Assembly: GCA_021775755.1 (NCBI GenBank) | Contig: JAJFHE010000024.1 | Coordinates: forward strand, 62,001 to 126,000 | Reading direction: 5' to 3' | Source of the DNA: Hyphomicrobiales bacterium | Lineage (GTDB): Bacteria > Pseudomonadota > Alphaproteobacteria > Rhizobiales > JAJFHB01 | Length of the DNA stretch: 64,000 nucleotides | Part shown: one piece after another, positions 33,852-42,399 of the stretch | Position numbering within the stretch: position 1 is the stretch's first letter | Layout: each line of letters begins with the position of its first letter | Translations under genes and position numbers: made by a program | The notes under the pieces: generated by a model | What the model was told of the DNA's origin: nothing | Seen by the model: the letters and a program-made list of their open reading frames with translations, nothing else | The model's database searches: none

Positions 33852-34865
33852 GTGGGTGTAGTTGTTCCTCTCGATGGCTCCCGAAAGGATGCCGGGCTTG
33901 AGCCATTACTGGATCTCGTTGCCGACGACATGGCACGGGTCAACGACGTCATCATGTCCATGGTGCGCTCCGATGTGGACCTCATTCCCGAGCTTGCGCG
34001 CCACCTTATCAATTCCGGCGGCAAACGGCTGCGGCCGGTTCTGACGATCGCTGCCGCGCAGATGTGCGGGTATGAGGGCGATCATCACATCAAACTCGCA
34101 TCCGCCGTTGAATTCATGCACACGGCAACGCTGTTGCACGACGACGTGGTCGATGAAAGCGACCTGCGGCGCGGCAAGACGGCGGCGCGCATTCTCTGGG
34201 GTAACCAGGCAAGCGTTCTGGTCGGCGATTATCTGCTCGGCCAGGCTTTCAAGATGATGGTCGAGACGAAGTCACTTGAGAGCCTGCGCATTCTGTCGAG
34301 TGCGGCGGCGATCATTGCCGAAGGCGAGGTCATGCAGCTTGCCGCCGCCAAGGACACAACGACGACGGAAGATGCCTATCTCGCGGTCATCAATGCCAAG
34401 ACAGCGGCCCTGTTCTCCGCCGCGGCGGAAGTGGGCGCGGTGATCGCGGACCGCCCAAACGATGTGCAGGCCGCGCTTGAATCCTTTGGCCGCAATCTCG
34501 GCCTCGCATTTCAGTTGGTCGACGATGCGCTCGACTATTCCGGCAAGCAGTCGCTGCTCGGAAAATCCGTGGGCGATGATTTCCGCGAGGGCAAGATCAC
34601 ACTGCCTGTCGTGCTCGCCTACCGCCGTGGCCCGGAAGACGAACGCGCCTTCTGGAAGCGCACACTGGAAGAGGGCGAGCAGAGGGACGCGGACCTTGAA
34701 ACGGCCATCGGCTACATGGAGCAGCATGCGGCCCTCAAGGACACAATCGAACGCGCCCATCACTACGGCGCAATCGCCCGCGACGCGCTGGAAATCTTCC
34801 CCGACAGCGATCACAAGAGCGCGCTGATGGATGCCGTAACGTTTACGATTACGCGCGATTACTGA
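33852..34865 (+). CDS. ispB: polyprenyl diphosphate synthase, octaprenyl-type
   Basis: Protein of 337 aa. The two aspartate-rich motifs are LLHDDVVDESDLRRGK (first DDxxD) and FQLVDDALDY (second), and GGKRLRP binds the homoallylic substrate. It makes the long isoprenoid tail of ubiquinone. GTG at 33852 is chosen because it gives the expected N-terminus (GVVVPL then LEPLLDLVADDM); an ATG 138 bases upstream adds residues not seen in the family. The stop is followed after 7 bases by the solo repeat copy. Confidence 0.93.
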   Translation: MGVVVPLDGSRKDAGLEPLLDLVADDMARVNDVIMSMVRSDVDLIPELARHLINSGGKRLRPVLTIAAAQMCGYEGDHHIKLASAVEFMHTATLLHDDVVDESDLRRGKTAARILWGNQASVLVGDYLLGQAFKMMVETKSLESLRILSSAAAIIAEGEVMQLAAAKDTTTTEDAYLAVINAKTAALFSAAAEVGAVIADRPNDVQAALESFGRNLGLAFQLVDDALDYSGKQSLLGKSVGDDFREGKITLPVVLAYRRGPEDERAFWKRTLEEGEQRDADLETAIGYMEQHAALKDTIERAHHYGAIARDALEIFPDSDHKSALMDAVTFTITRDY

Positions 34866-34872
34866 CCTTTTG

Positions 34873-34895
34873 GAGCCCATTTGATGAATTCGGAG
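34873..34895 (+). repeat. solo copy of the MITE-like terminus
   Basis: Carries the same 21 bases (beginning AGCCCATTTGATGAATTC) as both arms of the element at 7.5 kb, plus a leading G and trailing G. No matching opposite arm was found within the next kilobase. It lies between ispB and the GNAT gene and may be one end of a decayed or partly deleted element. Confidence 0.7.
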
Positions 34896-35077
34896 CGGTG
34901 CCGGATCGCCGGTAGATTCGCCCGTTCTCTAATAGCATCTTAGAAGTCAAATTTTGTTGTCTCCTGAACTTTCCTATTTTCGCCAATTGTTGACTTTGCT
35001 TGAGCCGTCAAACAGGGTCCGCTTTCAAGCCAGAACAGACGTTGCGTTGCGCAACGACGAAGTACTAGAATCCTGGT
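34896..35077. other. AT-richer stretch before the GNAT gene
   Basis: Noticeably lower in GC than most of the window. It contains CCGGATCGCCGGTAGATTCG at 34901-34920, which reappears with three changes at 35921-35940. No clear promoter or coding frame was found. It probably belongs to the same acquired islet as the GNAT gene. Confidence 0.4.
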
Positions 35078-35617
35078 ATGTCGGTCGCCGAAACCATCGA
35101 GACGCCACGTCTTAACTTGCGCCCCCACACGGATGGAGATGCGGACGACATATATGCGTATGCTTCGGACCCGGAATGGGGCAAGTTCCTGCCAGTCCCT
35201 GAGCCTTACCTGCAAGAGCACGCAGTTGAGCACGTCGAGAAAATCCTGAGTAGGGACCGAGAGCAGCATCCAACACGGGCGGTTTGTATCGGCCCTCAAG
35301 TTGTCGGCGATGTAAATATGAGGTTCTTTGCCGACCATCGTATTGCAGAGATCGGCTACGGGCTGTCTCGATCCTATTGGGGGCGAGGGATCATGGTCGA
35401 AGCGGTGAACGCGATCATCAGTTCCGCATTCGATTGCTACACGCAGTTAGTGCGTGTGCGGGCGCGCGCCAACGCCGAGAACCTTGGGTCGCGCAGAGTG
35501 ATGGAAAAGCTCGGCATGAGCCTTGAGGGGCAGTTACGCCAAGACAGCTTCGAGTGCGGAGAGCTGCATGATGAAGTTGTCTACGGGCTCCTTCGTAATG
35601 AATGGCATGGAATCTAG
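35078..35617 (+). CDS. GNAT family N-acetyltransferase, RimJ/RimL type
   Basis: Protein of 179 aa. Recognised by ETPRLNLRPHTDGDADDIYA at the N-terminus, IAEIGYGLSRSYWGRGIMVE with the acetyl-CoA-binding R-G-x-G/I turn, and NLGSRRVMEKLGMSLEGQLR near the C-terminus, as in RimJ/RimL-type enzymes that acetylate amino groups of proteins or small molecules. Its lower GC and position between repeats point to recent acquisition. Substrate unknown. Confidence 0.88.
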   Translation: MSVAETIETPRLNLRPHTDGDADDIYAYASDPEWGKFLPVPEPYLQEHAVEHVEKILSRDREQHPTRAVCIGPQVVGDVNMRFFADHRIAEIGYGLSRSYWGRGIMVEAVNAIISSAFDCYTQLVRVRARANAENLGSRRVMEKLGMSLEGQLRQDSFECGELHDEVVYGLLRNEWHGI

Positions 35618-35971
35618 TCATCGACCGGTAGCCGTATTCGGTCATTCGAAACAATCTCGGCGAAGTCCATTATGGGCCGTACTCGGTCCTTGCTACAAAT
35701 CGGAGTTTAACAATGTCAAAGAGCAAAATAGGGGCAGTTTAGGCACTGTTCTCTACGGGGTCGATCTGCAGGTCGGCAAGCACCACAACATAGTATCAGC
35801 CGAACAGTTTCCCAATGTTTGGAGCGCAATCACGTCGGAAACAACTGCAGAGGTAATTGACGACGAACTCATCAAACAGGCTCCAGCTTTTCATACGGAC
35901 ATTCCGCTGTTCCGGTACCGCCGGATCGCCGTTAGACTTGGCTGGATGGAATCACGTGAAGGGCATGAGGC
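35618..35971. pseudogene. possible gene remnant between GNAT and RidA genes
   Basis: About 354 bases without a convincing gene. One plus-strand frame, open to 35975, reads YGVDLQVGKHHNIVSAEQFP and onward with coding-like character, but it has no start of its own outside the GNAT gene and matches no family I know. A nearby ATG in another frame (MSKSKIGAV) stops after nine codons. I read this as decayed coding sequence inside the acquired islet. The right copy of the CCGGATCGCC repeat lies at 35921-35940. Confidence 0.35.
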
Positions 35972-37192
35972 ATGACGCAATACTGGCGCTGGCCGCTCGG
36001 CGGTGTGCAGCAATTGAGTGGTACGGCAGGTCCCCTCACCTTCGTTGGCGGCGCGGGTGATTTCGACGCGGCGGGCAACATCCGCCATCCTGGCGATCTC
36101 GACGCCCAGATCATAGGCGCGGTTGAAAACGTCGCCATCGCGCTTGCCGGCGAAAGCGCTGCGTTGTCGGACGTCGTCCGGATCAAGGCGCATTTCACCG
36201 CAGACGTCGATGACTGGCACGTCATTTCAAGGCTTGCCGCGCTGTTCCCCGACGAGCCGATGCCGGCCATCTCTACCGTCCCCGACCCGTTGCAGCCGTT
36301 CGACAGCCAGCTGGTGCAGATCCAGGCGATTGCGCAACGCGGATGGCGCGACCTTGAAGATATCCGTGTCAGCCGGCGTCCGGTGCCGCCGGACTGGCAG
36401 GAACGATTCGGCGGCAGGCCGGTGACCGGCGGCCTGCGGGCCGGCGAGTTTATCGCCGTCTCCAACCGAACAGCCGAAACCGCAGGCGGCGCTATCGAAT
36501 CGCCCTATGACGACGTCGCCCAAAGCCACGCCATCATGCATATGCACCGCGATACGCTTGCCGAACTTGGCGCCGGATTTCAAGACGCAGTCAAAATGGA
36601 AGGCTATTATTTCGGCACGACGCGCGAAGAGTGGGCGCCGCTCGCCAAGGCACGGGCGAGCCATTTCGCAGAGCCCGGCCCCGTCGCCACCGTGGTTCCC
36701 TGCCACCGGCTCAACCCGCAAAACGCCGCGACCAAGATTGAAGTTATGGCGATGCGCGAGGAATGGAACGGTTTCGACAAATACATACCGCGCATCGACT
36801 GGTGGCCGAAACGGGTCTGGGACTGGCAGATCCCTCTGCCCTACCGCCAGGCGATCTGTCTTCGCGACATGATCTGGCTCGGCGGCCAGGTACCCTCAGA
36901 ACCGTATTCCAACACGTCGGCACCAATGTACCCGGAAGACCTCGTGGCCCAGACACGTCTGGTCATGTCCTATCTGGAAGACCTCCTGCGCGGCTACGAC
37001 CGCTCTACCGCCGACCTAAAACTGATGGTCTGCTATTTCACCTGCCCCGACGGTCTGGAAACCACAAAGCTGTTCCTCGACACCGTGTCGGAGATGATCG
37101 GCGGGGCGCTGCCGCCAACAACGCTTGTGCCCAAGCCTGGAATGCACACCAAATACGGCACGGTGGAAATCTGGGGCGTGGCGCAGGCGTGA
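35972..37192 (+). CDS. protein with three fused RidA-like domains
   Basis: Protein of 406 aa. Three RidA/YjgF-type modules follow each other: about residues 8-124 (ending DSQLVQIQAIAQ), 150-262 (ending KIEVMAMREEW) and 285-406 (ending GTVEIWGVAQA). Each has the strand-helix order of the family, for example FVGGAGDFDAAGNIRHPGDL, FIAVSNRTAETAGG and IWLGGQVPSEPYS. RidA normally works as a homotrimer, so this chain could be a single-chain trimer. The catalytic Arg of classical RidA deaminases is not seen at the expected places (STVPDP, VPCHRL, LVPKPG), so the role may differ. Confidence 0.75.
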   Translation: MTQYWRWPLGGVQQLSGTAGPLTFVGGAGDFDAAGNIRHPGDLDAQIIGAVENVAIALAGESAALSDVVRIKAHFTADVDDWHVISRLAALFPDEPMPAISTVPDPLQPFDSQLVQIQAIAQRGWRDLEDIRVSRRPVPPDWQERFGGRPVTGGLRAGEFIAVSNRTAETAGGAIESPYDDVAQSHAIMHMHRDTLAELGAGFQDAVKMEGYYFGTTREEWAPLAKARASHFAEPGPVATVVPCHRLNPQNAATKIEVMAMREEWNGFDKYIPRIDWWPKRVWDWQIPLPYRQAICLRDMIWLGGQVPSEPYSNTSAPMYPEDLVAQTRLVMSYLEDLLRGYDRSTADLKLMVCYFTCPDGLETTKLFLDTVSEMIGGALPPTTLVPKPGMHTKYGTVEIWGVAQA

Positions 37193-37202
37193 CAGATCGC
37201 GT

Positions 37203-38141
37203 TCAGAGCAGTGCCGCAATGTGTGCCGTCAGCTCAGGCGTACGCAAATAGCCGTAGGACTTGTGGTGATTGCGGTGCTTTCCGGCACCAGGCCTCACGT
37301 AGTCGTTCGACACCAGATCGTCGTGCACCACAACGCCGCGTGCATTGGCTTCGAAGTCATCGCTGAGATGCAGATCGAGTGCCACCGGATCGGCGCGGTC
37401 GGCAAAGTTCGTCCACGAGCCGGAGACGACTGTCGGTGTGCGCAATGCAGCACCCGGACGCTTCTTGCGTTCCTCCTCGATGTTGAGCTTGACATGCGGC
37501 AGTCCGAGCGGCGCGCCGATGGTGACGAAATGCGCGATGTCGAACTTGTCCGGCCGCATGCCGATGTTACGCAACACGTCGTAGGCAATGATCGAGCCCA
37601 TTGAGTGACTGATCAGCAATGTGTTGCGTCCGCGTGCCATCTCAAGTTTGCGCTCCAGGTCGTTCATCAGCACCTGGCGCGCAACTTCCATCTCGCCACT
37701 GACAGGATCTTTGAGCTTGCGTTTTTCGTCATAGTAGAAATCGAGATCCTTCAGGGTCTTTTCGAGCACCCAGTTGGCAACGAAATTGACGCTGAGATTG
37801 GACTTTACCAGATCAAGCGCTTTACCGCCGGTGCCTAACAGGACACGACGCGCTTCGTCTTTCCAGCCGTCCTTGTAGAGCTTGAGCGCTCCGTCGGGGG
37901 CCTTGCGGTATGGCTCATTGTTGTAAAGCTTGTCGAACTTGAATGCCGAATTTCGGTGCAAGGGATGGAGATAGAGCAGATCCGCCCAGTAGACCAACTC
38001 GAAGTCGAAATCAGGATTGGCAATCCCGGCGGTCTTCGACAGACCTTCGACAATCGCGTCGTGCCACCACTTTTTCAGAGTTTCCTCAGGCGGCTTGTTG
38101 GCGAGACCGTGAATCCCGACAATGAGAAGTTTTTCACTCAT
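37203..38141 (-). CDS. alpha/beta hydrolase fold protein
   Basis: Protein of 312 aa. The oxyanion start HGLANKP and the nucleophile elbow SHSMGSIIAYDVLR (G/S-x-S-x-G type) mark a lipase/esterase-like hydrolase. Candidate Asp is in DRADPVALD and His in HHKSYGYLR near the end. The long insert between residues 60 and 150 is rich in Lys and Asp and is not known to me. It is the downstream partner of a small membrane-anchored gene 98 bases away. Substrate unknown. Confidence 0.75.
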   Translation of the reverse strand: MSEKLLIVGIHGLANKPPEETLKKWWHDAIVEGLSKTAGIANPDFDFELVYWADLLYLHPLHRNSAFKFDKLYNNEPYRKAPDGALKLYKDGWKDEARRVLLGTGGKALDLVKSNLSVNFVANWVLEKTLKDLDFYYDEKRKLKDPVSGEMEVARQVLMNDLERKLEMARGRNTLLISHSMGSIIAYDVLRNIGMRPDKFDIAHFVTIGAPLGLPHVKLNIEEERKKRPGAALRTPTVVSGSWTNFADRADPVALDLHLSDDFEANARGVVVHDDLVSNDYVRPGAGKHRNHHKSYGYLRTPELTAHIAALL

Positions 38142-38239
38142 GACATACCCCCGTATGTTGCAGTTGCGTATGGCCCGTGATCTGGACCAGTCAGCTACGA
38201 TACTGCCTCACAAGAGGGGAATTAAGGCACAAGCCTCAG

Positions 38240-38707
38240 TTAATCTTCGGGCGCCGTTTCTCCGGCAATCTGGCGGATGCGATCGGCGAACGCGGTGTCT
38301 TCGCCCTGAAGAAGTTCCGGCAGGGCGGCACGAAAGTCTTTCCGGCCGCACCAATCGCGCATGTCATCTTCCCACGACATCCACATGCGCTGCGTGTCGC
38401 GCGTCATGTGGTCCGAATAGACGATGATATAGGCCTTCTCAAACAGCGAGATCAGGATGTTGAACAAGATGAGCTGGCGCTCAAGCTGTTCGCCGCTCTG
38501 AACGCCGTCGCCGCGCCCGTGAATGAGGCCGAGGTCAGCGTGCTCCAGGGCCAGCTTGAGAAAGTTGTCGTATTCCTCCGACAGTGTGCGGTGGAGCTCG
38601 TTTTCCTCGTTCTGTCGCTGCTCGCGCTGTTGCAGCACGAACACGCCAATAGCCGTCGGCAGGCCGAGTATTGTGACGATATAGCTGAGCGCTTCCAGTA
38701 TGCCCAT
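38240..38707 (-). CDS. membrane-anchored protein, function unknown
   Basis: Protein of 155 aa with one N-terminal membrane helix (ILEALSYIVTILGLPTAIGVF) and then a long charged helix (LQQREQRQNEENELHRTLSE). The rest carries many Trp and Asp residues (MWMSWEDDMRDWCGRKDF). I do not recognise a domain. Its position before an alpha/beta hydrolase on the same strand may mean the two work together. The ATG at 38707 was preferred to 38716. Confidence 0.6.
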   Translation of the reverse strand: MGILEALSYIVTILGLPTAIGVFVLQQREQRQNEENELHRTLSEEYDNFLKLALEHADLGLIHGRGDGVQSGEQLERQLILFNILISLFEKAYIIVYSDHMTRDTQRMWMSWEDDMRDWCGRKDFRAALPELLQGEDTAFADRIRQIAGETAPED

Positions 38708-38869
38708 GAACGGCATCGGCCTGCCTCCCCTGCGAGCGGTTCGCGATCAGGAGCATACACTCCGGACACGACAAGTTTAAGTATTCTCCCACTGCGGGCA
38801 TGGACCTGAGATACCCGCCACCTATATTGAGAATACGGTTGACCATAATCATCGGGCAGGTGAAGTACC

Positions 38870-39553
38870 TTGATCGGCATAATCGGACTGGCAGCAATAC
38901 TCGGTCTCGTCTTCGGACCGCAATTCTGGGTGCGGTACGCTATCCGGCGGCACAGCACCGAGCGCCCGGACTTTCCTGGAACCGGCGGCGAACTCGCGCG
39001 CCATCTGCTCGATGAGATGAAGCTCACCGATGTCGGTGTCGAAACCACGCCGGCCGGCGATCACTACGATCCCCAAAGCCGCACCGTGCGGCTCACGGAG
39101 CAGAACCACAACGGACGCTCAATCGCCGCCGTGGCCATCGCCGCGCACGAGGTTGGCCATGCCATGCAGGATGCGACCGGTTACCGGCCCCTGAAGACGC
39201 GCACACGTCTGGCGCGTTTGGGAAATGTCATCGACAAGGTCGGCGGGGTCGTCATGCTGGGGGCACCGCTGATTGCACTGCTGACACGCTCGCCGGCAGC
39301 TTTCATGTTCGAACTCGCCGCCGGCCTCGCGATCCTCGGCTCGACCGTCATCATCCACCTGATCACCTTGCCGGTCGAGTTCGACGCAAGCTTCAACCGG
39401 GCGCTGAAAGTGCTGGAGATGGGACGCTATCTCGACGAGCGCGATATGCCGGCGGCGCGCCGGATCCTGTGGGCCGCCGCCTTCACCTATGTCGCGGGCG
39501 CTCTCATCAGCCTGCTGAATGTCGCGCGCTGGCTGCGGATCTTAAGGTTCTAA
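38870..39553 (+). CDS. YugP-like zinc metallopeptidase
   Basis: Protein of 227 aa starting at TTG, with AGGTG 8 bases upstream. HEVGHAMQ gives the HExxH-type zinc site, and membrane helices flank it (GGVVMLGAPLIALL and FELAAGLAILGSTVIIHLI). This fits the neutral zinc metallopeptidase family represented by B. subtilis YugP. The natural substrate is unknown. Its stop overlaps the convergent ispE stop by three bases. Confidence 0.85.
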   Translation: MIGIIGLAAILGLVFGPQFWVRYAIRRHSTERPDFPGTGGELARHLLDEMKLTDVGVETTPAGDHYDPQSRTVRLTEQNHNGRSIAAVAIAAHEVGHAMQDATGYRPLKTRTRLARLGNVIDKVGGVVMLGAPLIALLTRSPAAFMFELAAGLAILGSTVIIHLITLPVEFDASFNRALKVLEMGRYLDERDMPAARRILWAAAFTYVAGALISLLNVARWLRILRF

Positions 39554-40440
39554 AAGAGGCGTCCGGACCCCGTCCACCAACTGGAATGCGCGTCTTCAAG
39601 CCGGGCGGCGGCGGCGGATGCCTCATCTGCGGATGCATAGAGGCCGAAACAGGTTGCGCCGCTTCCCGACATGCGGGCCAGGAGACAGCCCTCGGTGGCA
39701 AACAGCGCTTCCTGGACATCGCCGATTTCGCGCACGATCTGCATGGCCGGCGCCTCCAGGTCGTTGCGGCAGGTTGCGAGATAGGCGGCAAGTTCTTGTG
39801 CGTCCGCGAACGGTGCGACCGGCGGGGCGGGCGGCTCTGCGTTGACCACAACGCCCTGCAACAGGCCGAGAGCCTGAAACACCGGTCCTGTCGGTACGCC
39901 AACCCGTGGATTGACGAGTACGCAATGCACCGGCGGCAGATCGGGCAACGGCTCAACCACATCGCCGATGCCCGACATGAGCGAGATTTTCGAGCGCATG
40001 CATACCGGCACATCGGCTCCGAGCGAAAGCGCCAGCTCAAGAACCGCCGTTTCCGGCAACGCTGCGCCGGCAAGGCGCTCAAGGCCGCGCAGGCAGGCGG
40101 CGGCATTGGCAGACCCGCCACCGATGCCCGAGGCGACCGGCAGGTTCTTTTCGAGCACGATCAAGGCACCGCGGGGAACTTCCGCGAACCGGTCCGCCAG
40201 TGCCTCGGCCGCGGCAACAACAATGTTGTCCTTGCCTTTTGGGAGATCGCGCGCAAACGGACCGGACATTCGCAAGGTAAATACCGGCGATTTTTCGAAG
40301 GTCAGCCGGTCGGCAACATCTGCAAAGGCAACAATGCTTTGAAGCAGGTGATACCCGTCGTCACGCCGGCCTTGGACATGCAGGCTGAGATTGACCTTGG
40401 CGTATGCGGGGGCGTAAGCGTGTTCAGCTGTCGCAGTCAT
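39550..40440 (-). CDS. ispE: 4-diphosphocytidyl-2-C-methyl-D-erythritol kinase
   Basis: Protein of 296 aa, a GHMP kinase of the MEP pathway of isoprenoid synthesis. The ATP-binding GHMP motif is LPVASGIGGGSANAAACLRG, with the N-terminal AKVNLSLHVQGRRDDGYHLL and C-terminal MSGSGATCFGLY as further marks. It lies downstream of a TPR protein and ETF-ubiquinone oxidoreductase gene on the same strand. ispB, the other isoprenoid gene of the window, is about 5 kb away. Confidence 0.94.
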   Translation of the reverse strand: MTATAEHAYAPAYAKVNLSLHVQGRRDDGYHLLQSIVAFADVADRLTFEKSPVFTLRMSGPFARDLPKGKDNIVVAAAEALADRFAEVPRGALIVLEKNLPVASGIGGGSANAAACLRGLERLAGAALPETAVLELALSLGADVPVCMRSKISLMSGIGDVVEPLPDLPPVHCVLVNPRVGVPTGPVFQALGLLQGVVVNAEPPAPPVAPFADAQELAAYLATCRNDLEAPAMQIVREIGDVQEALFATEGCLLARMSGSGATCFGLYASADEASAAAARLEDAHSSWWTGSGRLF

Positions 40441-40509
40441 ATCGTGAACGCTTCCCGGCTTGCCTGATCGGGCTTTCGGTGACAGGGCAACAGGCAGATT
40501 CCGGAAATA

Positions 40510-42267
40510 TCAGGAGCGGTTGCTCTGCGATTCAGCCAGTGCCGCGGCGTCGTCGACAAGGCCGTTTTCCAGCTTGCGCTCTATCTCGTCGATGTCTTCA
40601 GGGTCAGGCTCAAGATCAAGGGAGTGGCGCCACTGGAAGCGCGCTTCGAGTTCGCGCCCAACCCGCCAATAGGCATCGCCCAGATGATCGTTGATGATCG
40701 GATCGTCGGGCCGCAGTTCGACGGCACGCTCAAGCTCGCGCACCGCGTCTTCGAACTCCTTGAGCTGATAGTGCGCCCAGCCAAGGCTGTCGACGATGTA
40801 ACCATCGGTCGGCCGCAACTCCACCGCCTTGCGGATCATGCGCATCGCCTCAACCAGATTATGGCGCTTTTCGATCCACGAATAGCCAAGGTAGTTGAGC
40901 ACGAGCGGCTGATCGGGCTGCAGTTCAAGCGCATACAGAAAATCGGCTTCGGCTTTCTGCCAGTTTCTGGTGCGCTCGAAACTGATGCCTCTGAAATAGA
41001 ACACGGTCCAGTGACGCTGATCGACGTCGTCGATGAGTTCAAGTGCGCGGGTATAGTGCTTTGCCGCTTCATCGAACTGCGAGTGATTGCGCAGAATGTT
41101 GGCCAGTGTGAGGTTCGGCTGGTAGGCGGTCCCATCGTGCTCGATAAGTTGCTCAAGGCGTTCGCGCGCCTCATCGAACCGGTCGAGGAGGTTCAGGTCG
41201 ACGGCGGTCTGCACCTGCGCGTTAGGCCACAGCGGCGATGTCTGGCCGATACCGCCGTAGACGTCTATTGCCTCTTCATACCGGCGAACGTTTTCATAAA
41301 CGCTCGCCAGCAGTGTGCGCGCGATCGGAAAATCACTGCGCAGGGACAACGTCAGCTGCGCATACATGATGGAAAAGTCGAGGCCGGTTTCATCGGCGAG
41401 CGCACTGGCGATACCGTAAAGCGCTTCGGCGGCACCAATGCGGGCATCGGGAACGAGCGGTTCGATGGCGGTATTTGCGTCAATCGCATCGACCGCCGAC
41501 TGGATCGAGGGATGACGCTGGGATCGGGTCTGGTAGGCATCATAGACCGCGCGCGCTTCGTCCAACTCGCCGTGACGTGCAAGAAAGTTGCCGTAAGTCT
41601 CAACCGTGCGCAAAGCCGTGCCCGACACTTCGTAGGCGCGCTCATAGTTGGCGCGGGCAAGGTCCTCGTCGCCGGAAAGATCGCTGACAAGGGCGGCGTG
41701 GTAAGCTCGGTAGATCTCAAAGGTCTCGTTACCGGAAAGAACTTCCAGCGCCGCGAGCGCCTCCTGATAGTTCTCTTCGGCCACATGCGCCCAGGCGATG
41801 AGCAGCGCTCCTGTGAGCTGGCCGATGGCGCCGTGCGAGGCATGCGTCCAGTGAACGCGGGCCTGGCGGTAATCGCCCGATTTGAACTCACGCAGGCCTG
41901 CCACAATGCGGGCCAGCCGGTTGCGCGGATCGATGCCGATCATGCGCCGCGCGAGATACTCCGCCTTGACGATGTTCGAGGCGCTCAGTTCCAGAAGGAA
42001 CGCGCGCTCGAGGATTTCATGGTTGTTCGGATCCGCCTGCAGCGCGCGGCTGTAAAACTCCGCCGCGGCACGGTTGTCGCGCTGCTTCGATGCATAGCGG
42101 CCGGCAAGGTAATTGCCCGACAGCGATCTTAAACCGGATGTTGCCGCCGCTTGCGCATCGCCGACCGGCCATGCAAGTGCGGAAACAGCGAGAGCGGCAG
42201 CAAGCGCCGCCGCGTTTCGCAAATTCTTAAGCCAAGTGCGCGTCCGCCGCGCCACATTATCCGCCAT
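40510..42267 (-). CDS. tetratricopeptide repeat protein, exported
   Basis: Protein of 585 aa from the ATG that gives a signal peptide (AAALAAALAVSALAWPVGDAQAA). Many TPR units follow, for example GRYASKQRDNRAAAEFYSRA, DEAAKHYTRALELIDD and DAVRELERAVELRPDDPIIN. TPR arrays mediate protein contacts. Its place between etf-qo and ispE is common in Rhizobiales as I recall. The exact partner is unknown, and the protein may sit in the periplasm. Confidence 0.85.
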   Translation of the reverse strand: MADNVARRTRTWLKNLRNAAALAAALAVSALAWPVGDAQAAATSGLRSLSGNYLAGRYASKQRDNRAAAEFYSRALQADPNNHEILERAFLLELSASNIVKAEYLARRMIGIDPRNRLARIVAGLREFKSGDYRQARVHWTHASHGAIGQLTGALLIAWAHVAEENYQEALAALEVLSGNETFEIYRAYHAALVSDLSGDEDLARANYERAYEVSGTALRTVETYGNFLARHGELDEARAVYDAYQTRSQRHPSIQSAVDAIDANTAIEPLVPDARIGAAEALYGIASALADETGLDFSIMYAQLTLSLRSDFPIARTLLASVYENVRRYEEAIDVYGGIGQTSPLWPNAQVQTAVDLNLLDRFDEARERLEQLIEHDGTAYQPNLTLANILRNHSQFDEAAKHYTRALELIDDVDQRHWTVFYFRGISFERTRNWQKAEADFLYALELQPDQPLVLNYLGYSWIEKRHNLVEAMRMIRKAVELRPTDGYIVDSLGWAHYQLKEFEDAVRELERAVELRPDDPIINDHLGDAYWRVGRELEARFQWRHSLDLEPDPEDIDEIERKLENGLVDDAAALAESQSNRS

Positions 42268-42399
42268 AAGGTCTTTTCCAAATGTGCAAGCGCCGCGGAT
42301 CCTCGCGATCCATCCAAGCGCCGGCAGGGTTTGCCGTTTCGGCATCTGCATACATAATTCCTACCACAATATGGTCACCGGGCAGAAGCGCGCCGGCGA

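Noticed and set aside
35523-35975. 150-codon open frame before the RidA fusion gene as a real gene
   Set aside because: Its first third is antiphase to the GNAT gene and it has no own start. Only its middle looks coding-like, so it is listed as a possible remnant.
40624-42132. Open frame of 502 codons on the plus strand opposite the TPR gene
   Set aside because: Antisense shadow of a clear TPR protein; no start signal and no known motif.
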